Origin: Mucilaginibacter sp. OK098
Lineage (GTDB): Bacteria; Bacteroidota; Bacteroidia; Sphingobacteriales; Sphingobacteriaceae
Assembly (NCBI RefSeq): GCF_900142915.1
Contig: NZ_FRCM01000001.1
Coordinates: forward strand, 620,001-684,000
Reading direction: 5' to 3'
Length of the DNA: 64,000 bases
Part shown: one piece after another, positions 31,439 through 40,348 of the stretch
How positions within the stretch are numbered: position 1 is the stretch's first letter
How the letters are laid out: every line of letters starts with the position of its first letter
Translations under genes and position numbers: made by a program
The notes under the pieces: model-generated
Seen by the model: only the letters and a program-made list of their open reading frames with translations
The model's database searches: none
What the model was told of the DNA's origin: nothing

Positions 31439-33700
31439 ATGAAGAAAATTGCTGTGCTCAGTTTATTATTATTTATCAGCAATTTTTTATTCGCGCAGCA
31501 TAATATTAACGGCAAGATTATAGATAGTGTTACCAATGAACCTGTTAGTGGTGTGACAATTGTGTTATTACCCACAAATACTACCACAGTGACTAACGAG
31601 ATAGGCCGTTTTACTTTTAAAAACATCTCTGCAGCAAAAACTATACTAGTTACTGCCGTTGGTTTTGAAAAGAAAACCTTTGATGTATCAGGTTTTAAAG
31701 ACGGACAAACTATCAGTCTGATAACGTACCAAACCCAGCTGGCGGACGTTGTTGTGAGGGCCGATGCCGGAAACCCCTACAAAGCCATCAGCGAAACGGA
31801 TATTAAAATGCGGGGCATCTCCAATTCGCAAGAAGTATTGCGCATTGTACCCGGTTTATTTATCGGGCAGCACCAGGGTGGCGGCAAGGCAGAACAGATC
31901 TTTCTGCGTGGTTTTGATGCAGATCATGGCACAGATATCGGCCTTTATGTTGACGGGATTCCTATTAATATGGTTTCGCACGCTCACGGGCAGGGATATG
32001 CCGATAGTCATTTTATCATCCCCGAAACAATAGAAAGTACCGAATTTAAAAAAGGCCCTTACGATGCGAAAAAAGGTGATCTGGTAACATCAGGCTTTGT
32101 TGATTTCCATACAGTAGATGCCATTAGCAATAATACCATAAAGCTGGAAGGCGGGCAGTTTAACACCTTCAGAGCTTTGGCAATGTTGAATTTATTAGAT
32201 GACAAGGCAAAGACTAAAGGAGAATCATGGTATGCCGCATCCGAGTTCAGGTATAGCGACAGTTATTTTGATAACCCGCAGCATTTTAAGCGCTTCAATT
32301 TCTTCACCAAATACAAGAATAAGCTATCTGAACATAATATACTTAGCTTATCAGTCTCAACTTTGTACAGTACCTGGCTTGCCTCCGGGCAAATTCCCGA
32401 TCAGGCAATTGACCAGCATGTTGTAGGCTTTTATGGCGCGCTTGACCCTAAAGAAGGCGGAGTAACCTCACGTACCAATATTAACGCCCAATTACTAACC
32501 ACCTTGAACAATAATGCCATTATAAAAAACCAGCTTTATTATACCCGCTATAAATTCGATCTGCATACCAACTTTACCTTCTTTTTAGTTGATACTATTA
32601 ACGGTGATGAGATAAGGCAAAAAGAAGCCCGTAATTTATATGGTTATAATGGCAGCTATGTGCATGAAAGTTATTGGGGCAATACTAAAATAACTACAGA
32701 TATTGGCCTGAACGCCCGTTTGGATGTTACCGATAGTTCGGAATTATCGCATACAAAGGATAGATACACCTTACTTAACCGCATAAAGCTGGGCGATATT
32801 ACCGAGTTTGGTGGCGGCGCCTACATTAGTGAAACTTTTAGATTCAATGAAAAATTCAGCATTAATGCAGGTTTGAGATTCGATCAGTTCTTTTACAGGT
32901 ACAATAACAAATTTGTCGGGGATACCACCTTGCCGGGATTAGGAGCGTATAAAGCACATAACAATATTATTAGCCCTAAACTAAATTTTTATTACCAGGC
33001 TAATGATAAAACGGAGGTTTACCTTTCAATGGGAAAGGGCTTTCATTCTAACGACGCAAGGGTAGTTGTTGCGGTAAACGGCTTTCAAACCCTTCCCGCA
33101 GCTTATGGAACCGATCTGGGTGTTGTGTTTAAACCAGCAGAGAACTTATTAATAAATGCCGCCCTTTGGTATATATACCTGCAAAAGGAATACGTTTACG
33201 GGGGCGACGGAGGCACGATAGATTTTAGCGGACGTACACAGCGTTTAGGACTTGATTTTTCGACCCGGTACCAACCTGTAAAGTCTTTTTTCTTTGATTT
33301 GGATGTAAATTATGCTCATGGCCGATCGCTTGATGATCCTGCCGGGAAAAACTATATACCATTGGCGCCTGTTTTTAGCAGCACTGCCGGGATAACTTAC
33401 ACCAACAAAAATGGCCTTAACGGAAGCTTGCGCTATCGCTTTTTAGCCGACAGGCCTGCAAACGAAGATTACAGCCTTACTGCACAGGGTTATTTTGTGA
33501 ATGACCTGGTGTTTAACTACACCCGTACTAAGTACGAAATTGGCTTAACTATTAATAACGTATTTAATGTGCAATGGAAGGAAACCCAGTTTGATACGCT
33601 AACCCGTTTGCAACACCAAACAACCCCTGTTGATGGAATAGCCTTTACACCGGGTACTAAATTTGCTGCGGTTTTGCATGTAAGCTATTTCTTTAAGTAA
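31439..33700 (+). CDS. TonB-dependent receptor with CarboxypepD_reg-like domain, His-rich plug
   Basis: Starts MKKIAVLSLLLFISNFLFAQ (signal peptide), which fixes the ATG at 31439 in preference to the upstream in-frame TTG. A regulatory-like beta sandwich (INGKIIDSVTNEPVSGVTI) precedes the plug, which has LRGFDADHGTDIGLYVDGIP and MVSHAHGQGYADSHF, an unusual cluster of His and Asp facing the channel. The barrel ends AAVLHVSYFFK. The metal-like residues and the HupE/DUF4331 neighbourhood point to a metal or metallophore ligand. No SusD partner is present. Confidence 0.87.
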   Translation: MKKIAVLSLLLFISNFLFAQHNINGKIIDSVTNEPVSGVTIVLLPTNTTTVTNEIGRFTFKNISAAKTILVTAVGFEKKTFDVSGFKDGQTISLITYQTQLADVVVRADAGNPYKAISETDIKMRGISNSQEVLRIVPGLFIGQHQGGGKAEQIFLRGFDADHGTDIGLYVDGIPINMVSHAHGQGYADSHFIIPETIESTEFKKGPYDAKKGDLVTSGFVDFHTVDAISNNTIKLEGGQFNTFRALAMLNLLDDKAKTKGESWYAASEFRYSDSYFDNPQHFKRFNFFTKYKNKLSEHNILSLSVSTLYSTWLASGQIPDQAIDQHVVGFYGALDPKEGGVTSRTNINAQLLTTLNNNAIIKNQLYYTRYKFDLHTNFTFFLVDTINGDEIRQKEARNLYGYNGSYVHESYWGNTKITTDIGLNARLDVTDSSELSHTKDRYTLLNRIKLGDITEFGGGAYISETFRFNEKFSINAGLRFDQFFYRYNNKFVGDTTLPGLGAYKAHNNIISPKLNFYYQANDKTEVYLSMGKGFHSNDARVVVAVNGFQTLPAAYGTDLGVVFKPAENLLINAALWYIYLQKEYVYGGDGGTIDFSGRTQRLGLDFSTRYQPVKSFFFDLDVNYAHGRSLDDPAGKNYIPLAPVFSSTAGITYTNKNGLNGSLRYRFLADRPANEDYSLTAQGYFVNDLVFNYTRTKYEIGLTINNVFNVQWKETQFDTLTRLQHQTTPVDGIAFTPGTKFAAVLHVSYFFK

Positions 33701-33762
33701 TTAGCAAACGCAGATACTACTAAACGCCGGTATTTGCTTTAACAGCTTATAAGTTTTAATTG

Positions 33763-33808
33763 AAATATATAAATATAGTTGACAAAAGCAACTGTATTTA
33801 TATATTTG
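33763..33808 (+). promoter_or_regulatory. MarR operator embedding its own promoter
   Basis: Inverted arms 33763-33781 and 33789-33807 (AAATATATAAATAYAGTTG and its complement, one mismatch) around ACAAAAG. The left arm ends in TTG (33779-33781, -33 element); 19 bp later TATATTTG (33801-33808) fits the -7 consensus TAnnTTTG. The MarR ATG follows 4 bp later, so the transcript is nearly leaderless and repressor binding would occlude the promoter. Confidence 0.8.
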
Positions 33809-33812
33809 CATT

Positions 33813-34262
33813 ATGATTGAAGATAAGATAATACGGATCCGATCATTTAACCGGTATTATACCTCTGTAATCGGCCTGCTGGATAAGCAATATTTAAACA
33901 GCGAATTTTCATTGACGGAAGCGCGCATAATGTATGAGTTGAATCATCATCCCGATGGCATGACAGCGAAGGCTATTATTGAATTGCTGGATCTTGATAA
34001 AGGCTATTTGAGCCGGATGTTACAGAGCTTTGAAAAAAGAAAATTGATTGAAAAAAGGCAGTCGGCATATGATAAGCGCTCTTTTTACCTGCATTTATCG
34101 CAAAAAGGGAGTGCTGAATTCTCAAAATTAAATAATGCCTCTGTGCAACAGCTTACAGAGCTGCTTGCATCTTTTACCGAAAAGGAAGTAAACGAGCTTA
34201 CAGGCCATATGGATGCCATCAGGAATATTTTAGAAAAATCAGCTACAAAAAAACATGACTAA
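33813..34262 (+). CDS. MarR family transcriptional regulator
   Basis: 149-residue winged-helix dimeric regulator: LTEARIMYELNHHPDGMTAKAIIELLDLDKGYLSRMLQSFEKRKL is the helix-turn-helix, followed by the wing RQSAYDKRSFYLHLSQKG. The strong palindrome directly upstream is the likely autoregulatory site. It overlaps the downstream GNAT gene by 8 bp. In many bacteria these two domains are fused in one protein; here they are split but translationally coupled. Confidence 0.92.
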   Translation: MIEDKIIRIRSFNRYYTSVIGLLDKQYLNSEFSLTEARIMYELNHHPDGMTAKAIIELLDLDKGYLSRMLQSFEKRKLIEKRQSAYDKRSFYLHLSQKGSAEFSKLNNASVQQLTELLASFTEKEVNELTGHMDAIRNILEKSATKKHD

Positions 34263-34761
34263 TAATATCAACTTAAATGATGTTGTTATCCGCACAACGT
34301 TAAGGCCGGGCGACATTGGGTATGTTACCTGGATGCATGGTGTTCTGTACAGGGAAGAGCATAATTTCGGGGTAATCTTTGAAGCCTATGTAGCATCAGG
34401 CTTGTATGAATTTTATAAAAATTATAATCCTGAAAAAGACTGTGTATGGGTTGCTGAATACAATGGAAAGATAGTGGGGTTCCTGTTATTAATGCACCGC
34501 GGAGATGATACTGCGCAACTCCGTTATTTTATCCTTGATCCTGCTTATCGCGGAATTGGCCTCGGGAAAAAACTGGTTGGTATGTATATGGATTTCCTGA
34601 AAGAACGGAACTATAAAAAATGCTATTTATGGACAACAAATGAGCAATTTACCGCCGCAGGCATTTATAAAAAACTAGGTTTTACGCTGACTGAGGAGGT
34701 TGATTCAACTGCATTTGGCAAACCGCTTAAAGAACAACGTTATGATTTGCTATTGCACTAA
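34255..34761 (+). CDS. GNAT acetyltransferase coupled to MarR
   Basis: 168 residues: VWVAEYNGKIVGFLLLM, then LRYFILDPAYRGIGLGKKLVGMYMDFL with the acetyl-CoA loop R-G-I-G-L-G, and YLWTTNEQFTAAGIYKKLGFTL. The acceptor is unknown. The 8-bp overlap with marR and the widespread MarR-GNAT fusion proteins suggest that the regulator senses the substrate of this enzyme. It converges on a histidine kinase gene across 17 bp. Confidence 0.88.
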   Translation: MTNNINLNDVVIRTTLRPGDIGYVTWMHGVLYREEHNFGVIFEAYVASGLYEFYKNYNPEKDCVWVAEYNGKIVGFLLLMHRGDDTAQLRYFILDPAYRGIGLGKKLVGMYMDFLKERNYKKCYLWTTNEQFTAAGIYKKLGFTLTEEVDSTAFGKPLKEQRYDLLLH

Positions 34762-34778
34762 TAAATAGTTGTGGTTGT

Positions 34779-36812
34779 TTAATCCAGCGCAGGCAGTTCA
34801 ATGTAAAATATTGTCCCGTTGCCTGCATTGCTTTCAAACCAGATGTTGCCATTATGCATCTCAACTATCTTTTTAGAAATAGATAAGCCAAGGCCAAATG
34901 GCTGCTCACCATCGGTGCCGTTCTTTTTTGCAGGTGTAAACATTTCAAATACGCTATCTTTTTGATCAGCAGGAATACCGATCCCGTTATCAGCGACCGA
35001 TATAAGAATTCGCTTGTTTTCTGATTGAATGCCAACCCTGATTATCCCGGAAATATGACTGAATTTTATAGCATTTACAATTAGATTATTAATTGCCCGC
35101 CATATTTTTTCGTGGTTTACTTCGGCTATTATTGGCGTGTTAATATGATTGAAAATTATTGTCTGTTGTTTTTCCTGTGCCCTAAACTGTAGTAGTTCAA
35201 CAGAATCATAAAGCAGCGAATTTAAATCTATCCTTTGTGTTACCAGCTTTTCATTTTCATCTGCCAGGCCCGAATTAAGCAATTCGTTTATCATTTTCAT
35301 TGAATTCAATCCTGTTGTTTCTATGAGCTTAAGGATACCCTTGTTCTCTTCTGAAAACTCATCTTCGGCAAGCATGAGTGACACAAGACCGGTTATACCT
35401 GAAATAGGATTTCTCAGGTCATGCGCCATTACACGCATAATGCGGATATAGTTTTTGTTAGCATGTTCCAATTCACCAAGTGTGCGCTGCAGGTGCTGAT
35501 TTTGCTGATTAATTTCTGCCTGACTTTCTTTGGATTTTCTGAGGTTTTTATTAATTATAAAAATGAGCACTAGTGAAAAAATAACAAATATTGCAGAGCT
35601 AGCCAGGTATATTTTTTTTACTTTGTTTTCCTGTTCAAGGCTGGTTAAAGCTTGTTTTTGCTGTAAGTTGTGAAGCTCCTGTTCTACGTTTAAGCTGTAA
35701 AGGTTAGCAGATCTGGTATCTAAAGCGTCTTTTAGTTTAATATAAACATCCTGGTAATGATATGCTGCCCCGGGTTGGTTAATTTTATACAAATACTGGG
35801 CATATAGCTTGTTCCATTTAATCACATACTCTTCTTCGTTATCAGCGGGTAAATGATCAAACACTTGCCTGCTTTTATCAAAAGATTCTTTTGCCTTTAA
35901 ATTATCACCCAATTTTATGTATAATTCGGCCAGTTTTAACAAAGGCGGAATAATAGCACCGTCCGGATCTTCGCCAACAAGGGTAACACTTTTTGTCAGA
36001 TAGCTTTTGGCGATACTAAGGTTTCCCTGTTTTAAATTCACGCCCCCGAGGTTATCATATACAACCACACTGGCTGTATTGATATAATGTTTGCCTATCA
36101 GTTTATTGCTGTCGGTTTTAGTTATTAAATCCAGATCCTTTAAATAGTAAGCAGTTGCACTATCAAGCTTACCCGCCATTTCATAAGAAAAGCCGGTGTT
36201 ATTAAGGGTTCCCTGTTTTATAAAAAATAGTTTTTGAGCAGTGATGTTTTTATTACATAAACCCAGCTTATTGTAGCTTTCTGCCCAATATTTGGCAGCC
36301 ACAAAATAGTTTTTTTGTGTAAAATAAATGATGCCAATTTTACTTGCCAGCTCGCCATTATCACAAATACCAGATGACAATACTTTTTGGCCTTTATAAT
36401 AATAATCAAGCGCTTTAGAATAGTTTTTAGTCCTAAAGCAGGCATCTCCTTTAATAAGTAAAGATTGAAAGTATTCGTCAGGATACTTTTCAATATTTTT
36501 TGAATTATTAAAAAAGTCAAGACAGCTGTCGGCATATAGATCCATAACAGCAGGCTTATAAAAGTAATGATCAGCCTGCAGATGATAATAAGTACATATA
36601 AGGGGATCGGAACCAGGAATTTGTTTGCGTAATTTTGTTAAAAGCAGCATAGCGCTATCACCTTTACCCGCAATAATAAGGCTGTCAGTAATTTGCAACT
36701 GCTTTTTTAATTTATCATGAACAGGGTTGTTTTTTTGAAGGCAAGAGCTTAGGAGAAATAAAAATAAGACAGCTATATTTCTGAGAGATGAGCCTGGTAA
36801 TATAAATTTCAT
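34779..36812 (-). CDS. TPR-containing lipoprotein sensor histidine kinase
   Basis: 677 residues. Lipobox-like FLLSSCLQKNN at the N-terminus, about 330 residues of TPR-like helices (periplasmic sensor), a coiled stretch, one membrane helix near 402-422 (KIYLASSAIFVIFSLVLIFII), then HisKA with the phospho-His in MAHDLRNPISGI and HATPase motifs NLIVNAIKFSH, DNGIGIPADQKD and GLGLSISKKIVEMHNG. No receiver domain. The lipobox followed later by a true membrane helix is odd; it may instead be an uncleaved signal. No response regulator is adjacent, so it is an orphan kinase. Confidence 0.9.
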   Translation of the reverse strand: MKFILPGSSLRNIAVLFLFLLSSCLQKNNPVHDKLKKQLQITDSLIIAGKGDSAMLLLTKLRKQIPGSDPLICTYYHLQADHYFYKPAVMDLYADSCLDFFNNSKNIEKYPDEYFQSLLIKGDACFRTKNYSKALDYYYKGQKVLSSGICDNGELASKIGIIYFTQKNYFVAAKYWAESYNKLGLCNKNITAQKLFFIKQGTLNNTGFSYEMAGKLDSATAYYLKDLDLITKTDSNKLIGKHYINTASVVVYDNLGGVNLKQGNLSIAKSYLTKSVTLVGEDPDGAIIPPLLKLAELYIKLGDNLKAKESFDKSRQVFDHLPADNEEEYVIKWNKLYAQYLYKINQPGAAYHYQDVYIKLKDALDTRSANLYSLNVEQELHNLQQKQALTSLEQENKVKKIYLASSAIFVIFSLVLIFIINKNLRKSKESQAEINQQNQHLQRTLGELEHANKNYIRIMRVMAHDLRNPISGITGLVSLMLAEDEFSEENKGILKLIETTGLNSMKMINELLNSGLADENEKLVTQRIDLNSLLYDSVELLQFRAQEKQQTIIFNHINTPIIAEVNHEKIWRAINNLIVNAIKFSHISGIIRVGIQSENKRILISVADNGIGIPADQKDSVFEMFTPAKKNGTDGEQPFGLGLSISKKIVEMHNGNIWFESNAGNGTIFYIELPALD

Positions 36813-37124
36813 GGTTAAGGATGATGTATTGCCGCATTATCAGGGGTTAATAAATGCTTGTTTACAAAAGCGAAAATACTTGAAAATGATAATAGTAGCT
36901 AATAAATAGCCAGTGATTTAATATCATTTTGTGTACACAATGTAAAATTAACGTTGTTAAACGGCAAGTTTTTTATAAAAGAGTTGTGTATGGCTCTAAG
37001 TGGCTATCAATGAAAAATAAAATTGCTTAACCCGGAATATCAGGCCGTTATTGAGCGATCTGTTATTTAATAGATACATTGTATATTACGGCTGTAAACA
37101 ATGCTATACATGCCTAAGAGATAT

Positions 37125-38111
37125 ATGAATAAATTTTTAACGGTTATAGTCCTTTTTTCCCTGCTAACAGGGTGCAAAAGGAGCAGTGCCCAGGCAAGTG
37201 GATTGAACAGCGTCCGGAAAAATGGAAATTTTAGGGTTGTTGGCTATCTAACGGTTCACAGTATTGAAAATGGAGCGGGCGCCAGTTTTGATTTCAGCAG
37301 GATAAACTACCTGAATATTGCCTTTATTAACCCGGATGCAAAAGCAAATTTTACAGTAACACCTGCACTGGCGAGCGTTATTACTGCTGCTCATGCAAAA
37401 AATACGAAAGTTTTGGTATCGATAGGAGGAGGGTCTGCACCGGAGTATTATACATCGCTTTTATCAGATCCGTTGCGTAATATTCTTATTAACAACCTTG
37501 TAAAACTAGTTGCAGATAATAACCTGGATGGCGTTGATGTCGACCTTGAAGGGCAACGGATTGATAATAATTATGAAGCTTTTGTTACGGGGTTATCAGT
37601 AGCGTTAAAGTCGAAAAATAAATTGCTTACATCTGCTTTTGCTACCGCATATAAATCACAATACACAGATAAGGCTTTGGCTGTTTATGATTTTATAAAT
37701 ATCATGTCGTATGATAAAACCGGCCCATGGCGACCGGCAAATCCGGGGCAGCATGCTCCATATGATATGGCGGTTTCCGACCTTGAATACTGGACAAACA
37801 CAAGGGGGATAGCCAAAGAAAAGCTTTGCCTTGGCGTGCCTTTTTATGGGTATGGATTTGGAGCAGGTGCACCTGCTGATATGAATTTCAGTAACATTGC
37901 AGCACAATATCCTGGTTCGGAAAATACCGATGAGGTAACCGTTACAGGTGGCGGCATCATTTATTATAACGGGATCCCCACAATTAAAAACAAAACAACA
38001 CTTGCTTTACAAAATGCCGGTGGGGTGATGATCTGGCAGCTGATGGGAGATGATTTTGGGAGCAAGTCATTATTAAATGTTATAAATAAAACAATAAATT
38101 CGGCAAAGTAG
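37125..38111 (+). CDS. GH18 chitinase/ENGase-like lipoprotein
   Basis: Family 18 glycoside hydrolase barrel. Catalytic motif DGVDVDLE (D-x-x-D-x-D-x-E) with Glu as acid/base; other family signatures are KVLVSIGGG, INIMSYDKTGPW and GVMIWQLMGDD. A lipobox (FSLLTGCKRS) predicts outer-membrane anchoring. I prefer the ATG at 37125, which starts the signal peptide, over in-frame ATGs at 37101 and 37110. Chitin or N-glycan chitobiose cores are possible substrates; with no SusCD pair nearby neither can be chosen. The 288-bp upstream gap shows no recognised element. Confidence 0.88.
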   Translation: MNKFLTVIVLFSLLTGCKRSSAQASGLNSVRKNGNFRVVGYLTVHSIENGAGASFDFSRINYLNIAFINPDAKANFTVTPALASVITAAHAKNTKVLVSIGGGSAPEYYTSLLSDPLRNILINNLVKLVADNNLDGVDVDLEGQRIDNNYEAFVTGLSVALKSKNKLLTSAFATAYKSQYTDKALAVYDFINIMSYDKTGPWRPANPGQHAPYDMAVSDLEYWTNTRGIAKEKLCLGVPFYGYGFGAGAPADMNFSNIAAQYPGSENTDEVTVTGGGIIYYNGIPTIKNKTTLALQNAGGVMIWQLMGDDFGSKSLLNVINKTINSAK

Positions 38112-38153
38112 CAGATCTGTTGACTTTTGTTGGTTACGGGAAGCTTTAGGTTT

Positions 38154-38240
38154 AAGAGTCAAGAAGTCAAGAATCAAGAGTCAGGACAGATAATATGTCG
38201 TTTTTTCTCTTAATTCCTGATTCTTGACCTCTTGATTCTT
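38154..38240. repeat. Inverted repeat, TCAAGAATCAAGA family, locus 2
   Basis: AAGAGTCAAGAAGTCAAGAATC (38154 onward) is mirrored by TCCTGATTCTTGACCTCTTGATTCTT (38215-38240). Shares words and nested design with 24278-24391. Lies between the GH18 and DUF3179 genes and may act as a terminator for the first. Confidence 0.65.
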
Positions 38241-38310
38241 TTTCACAAGATTAATTTGATAAAAACTTATAAATATCTATATTCAATTCGCCAATTAACA
38301 TAATATTTAA

Positions 38311-39507
38311 ATGAAAGAGAATAAAACTAGCCCCTGGATCTTTTGGACAGGCTTCTGTTTATTGCTGATCCCCGGACTGGTACACGCTTATCTGTTAATG
38401 CCTTTTCCGGGCAGCCAGGATCTCAATGCTATAACCGTTTCTTATTATCTCGAAAAAATTATAACACCGCTGCGCATAGCCGGAGCCATATTGGTGCTTT
38501 TTTATATTGTAAAATATTTTACAGCAAACACCCTTAAAAATAAGGTAATTAAGGTTGCGGCATTAGTGCTTTACCTGGGGACTTTTTATGTAAGCGATGT
38601 TATGTATAAGGCAGAAACCATGTTTGAAGAACCCAAAACAGTAAGTTTTGCTAATGCGATACATAACCATGTGCCTGAGAGCCTTGTAATATTAGGGGTT
38701 GTTAATAATGGTGTTGCAAAGGCTTATCCACTTGTTTATTTGGGGTATCACCATAAAGTACAGGACAATGTTGGGGGCGAACCTGTGCTGGTTACTTATT
38801 GCACCATGTGCCGTACCGGGCGTGTATTTAGTCCGGTAGTTAATGGCAAAAGGCAGGATTTTCGGTTAGTTGGGGCAAGGCATTATAATGCAGTAATTGA
38901 AGACTCCGCAACAAAAAGCTGGTGGTACCAGGCTACAGGTATTGCAGCCGCTGGTCCGTTAAAAGGGAGCCGTTTGAAGGAGCTGTACTATGAGCAATCA
39001 ACCCTGGGTGCATGGCTGGCCAAATATCCCGGTTCACTGATCCTGCAACCCGATAAACATTACCTGACCGATTATGACGACTTGAAAAATTATGATAGGA
39101 TCCAATCTGTTGACAAGGACAGCACCATTAAAAACAAGGATACCATAGTAAGAAAAAGCTGGATTGTTGGCGTAATTGTTGATAAACAGGCAAAAGCCTA
39201 TAACTGGCGCAAGCTGGTAAAAACAAGGTTGGTGAATGATAAACTGGCAAACACGCCGCTTATGGTAAGCCTGGAAAAAGATAGCCTTACCTACCATGTT
39301 TGGAACAGAATGGTAAACGGAAAGGAACTGCACTTTAACCTTGATCAGGCCGGATTACTAACAGACCAGGAGACAGTGTCAACCTGGAACTGGGATGGTT
39401 TATGTACTGCAGGAGTGAATAAAGGGGCACAATTAGGAAAGATCCAGGCTTACCAGGAGTATATGCATTCGTGGAAGCACTTTCATCCGGATTCATCATT
39501 TCAATAA
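38311..39507 (+). CDS. DUF3179 membrane-anchored protein
   Basis: 398 residues: three hydrophobic segments in the first 115 residues (about 11-31, 50-66, 80-96), then a soluble DUF3179 domain with the family motifs AKAYPLVYLGYHHKVQD, LVTYCTMCRTGRVF (paired cysteines) and STLGAWLAKYPGS. The family is uncharacterised; the TYCTxC pattern could bind metal or haem, which is only a possibility. Apparently monocistronic, with a terminator directly after it. Confidence 0.83.
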   Translation: MKENKTSPWIFWTGFCLLLIPGLVHAYLLMPFPGSQDLNAITVSYYLEKIITPLRIAGAILVLFYIVKYFTANTLKNKVIKVAALVLYLGTFYVSDVMYKAETMFEEPKTVSFANAIHNHVPESLVILGVVNNGVAKAYPLVYLGYHHKVQDNVGGEPVLVTYCTMCRTGRVFSPVVNGKRQDFRLVGARHYNAVIEDSATKSWWYQATGIAAAGPLKGSRLKELYYEQSTLGAWLAKYPGSLILQPDKHYLTDYDDLKNYDRIQSVDKDSTIKNKDTIVRKSWIVGVIVDKQAKAYNWRKLVKTRLVNDKLANTPLMVSLEKDSLTYHVWNRMVNGKELHFNLDQAGLLTDQETVSTWNWDGLCTAGVNKGAQLGKIQAYQEYMHSWKHFHPDSSFQ

Positions 39508-39528
39508 AAAAGTTATTATAAAATATAG

Positions 39529-39563
39529 AGCCCGGTTTGCATTGCAGGCCGGGCTTGTTTTTT
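39529..39563 (+). terminator. Intrinsic terminator after DUF3179 gene
   Basis: AGCCCGG (39529-39535) and CCGGGCT (39549-39555) form a stem followed by TGTTTTTT. Lies 22 bp after the stop codon. Confidence 0.85.
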
Positions 39564-39692
39564 AGAACTGAAATAGCTAGTGTTAAATCGAAAGTCTTAA
39601 GTTCCAGAACACTTGGCATTAGCAGAAACTTGCTTTACCCCATTTTGCTTAATGTTTGGCCTGCTACCATGGCCTAACCGTTTTGGAATTGC

Positions 39693-39700
39693 TAATTTTG
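39693..39700 (+). promoter_or_regulatory. -7 box for AraC/HMA regulator
   Basis: TAATTTTG fits TAnnTTTG and ends 5 bp before the ATG at 39706; this supports the inner start codon and a nearly leaderless mRNA. A good -33 element is not evident. Confidence 0.5.
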
Positions 39701-39705
39701 TAGGC

Positions 39706-40266
39706 ATGAAGCTCTACATCAAAAACATGGTTTGCAATCGCTGTAAACTGGCTGTTCAATCTGAAATGGAAAAAGCGGGTTTGGAAGTTATACACATGGA
39801 GCTGGGCGAAGTTGACTTATTAAAAGAACCAACCACCCGGCAATTGGAGCAGTTAGAAACGGGCTTAAACAGCCTGGGCTTTGAATTGATCAGCGATCAA
39901 AAAAGCAGGGTTATTGAGCAGATAAAGACACAGATCATTTCGATGGTGCATTATGCAGATAAGCCGGAACATTTTAAATTGTCTGTATTACTGGCAGATC
40001 GCCTTCATCATGATTACAGCTATCTCAGTAACCTGTTCTCGGCTGTTGAGGGCATAACCATTGAAAAATATCACATCGCACAAAAAATTGAACGGGTAAA
40101 AGAACTGTTGGTTTATAATGAGTTGAGCTTGTCGGAAATAGCTTATCAGATGAGCTACAGCAGTGTGGCACATCTATCAAGTCAGTTTAAACAGGTAACC
40201 GGCCTTACGCCTTCGGCCTTTAAATCTCTCCAAAAGCAACAGCGTAAACCCCTCGATATGGTTTAA
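39706..40266 (+). CDS. AraC-type regulator with HMA-like metal-binding N-terminus
   Basis: 186 residues from the start MKLYIKNMVCNRCK. The first 65 residues look like a heavy-metal-associated domain (M-V-C-x-x-C, then VIHMELGEVDLLKE). The C-terminal 100 residues are an AraC helix-turn-helix pair (LLADRLHHDYSYLSNLFSAVEG and LSEIAYQMSYSSVAHLSSQFKQVTGLTPSAF). An earlier in-frame ATG at 39613 would add 31 residues but lies upstream of the -7 box. A copper or other thiophilic metal is the likely signal; the neighbouring HMA membrane protein is the likely target. Confidence 0.82.
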   Translation: MKLYIKNMVCNRCKLAVQSEMEKAGLEVIHMELGEVDLLKEPTTRQLEQLETGLNSLGFELISDQKSRVIEQIKTQIISMVHYADKPEHFKLSVLLADRLHHDYSYLSNLFSAVEGITIEKYHIAQKIERVKELLVYNELSLSEIAYQMSYSSVAHLSSQFKQVTGLTPSAFKSLQKQQRKPLDMV

Positions 40267-40317
40267 TTTTATAACTCTTTGCCATAATTGTGTAACAGGC
40301 AGGGGGAGTGTCGATGG

Positions 40318-40325
40318 TAAATTTG
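40318..40325 (+). promoter_or_regulatory. -7 box for HMA/MauE-like gene
   Basis: TAAATTTG fits TAnnTTTG, 23 bp before the ATG at 40349. It covers a GTG (40325) that could otherwise be taken as the start, so the ATG is preferred. Confidence 0.5.
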
Positions 40326-40348
40326 TGTCAGTAAACAAAAAATTTATC

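Noticed and set aside
24278..38240. CRISPR array from repeated TCAAGAATCAAGA words
   Set aside because: Only two distant loci with inverted arms; there are no regularly spaced repeats or spacers.
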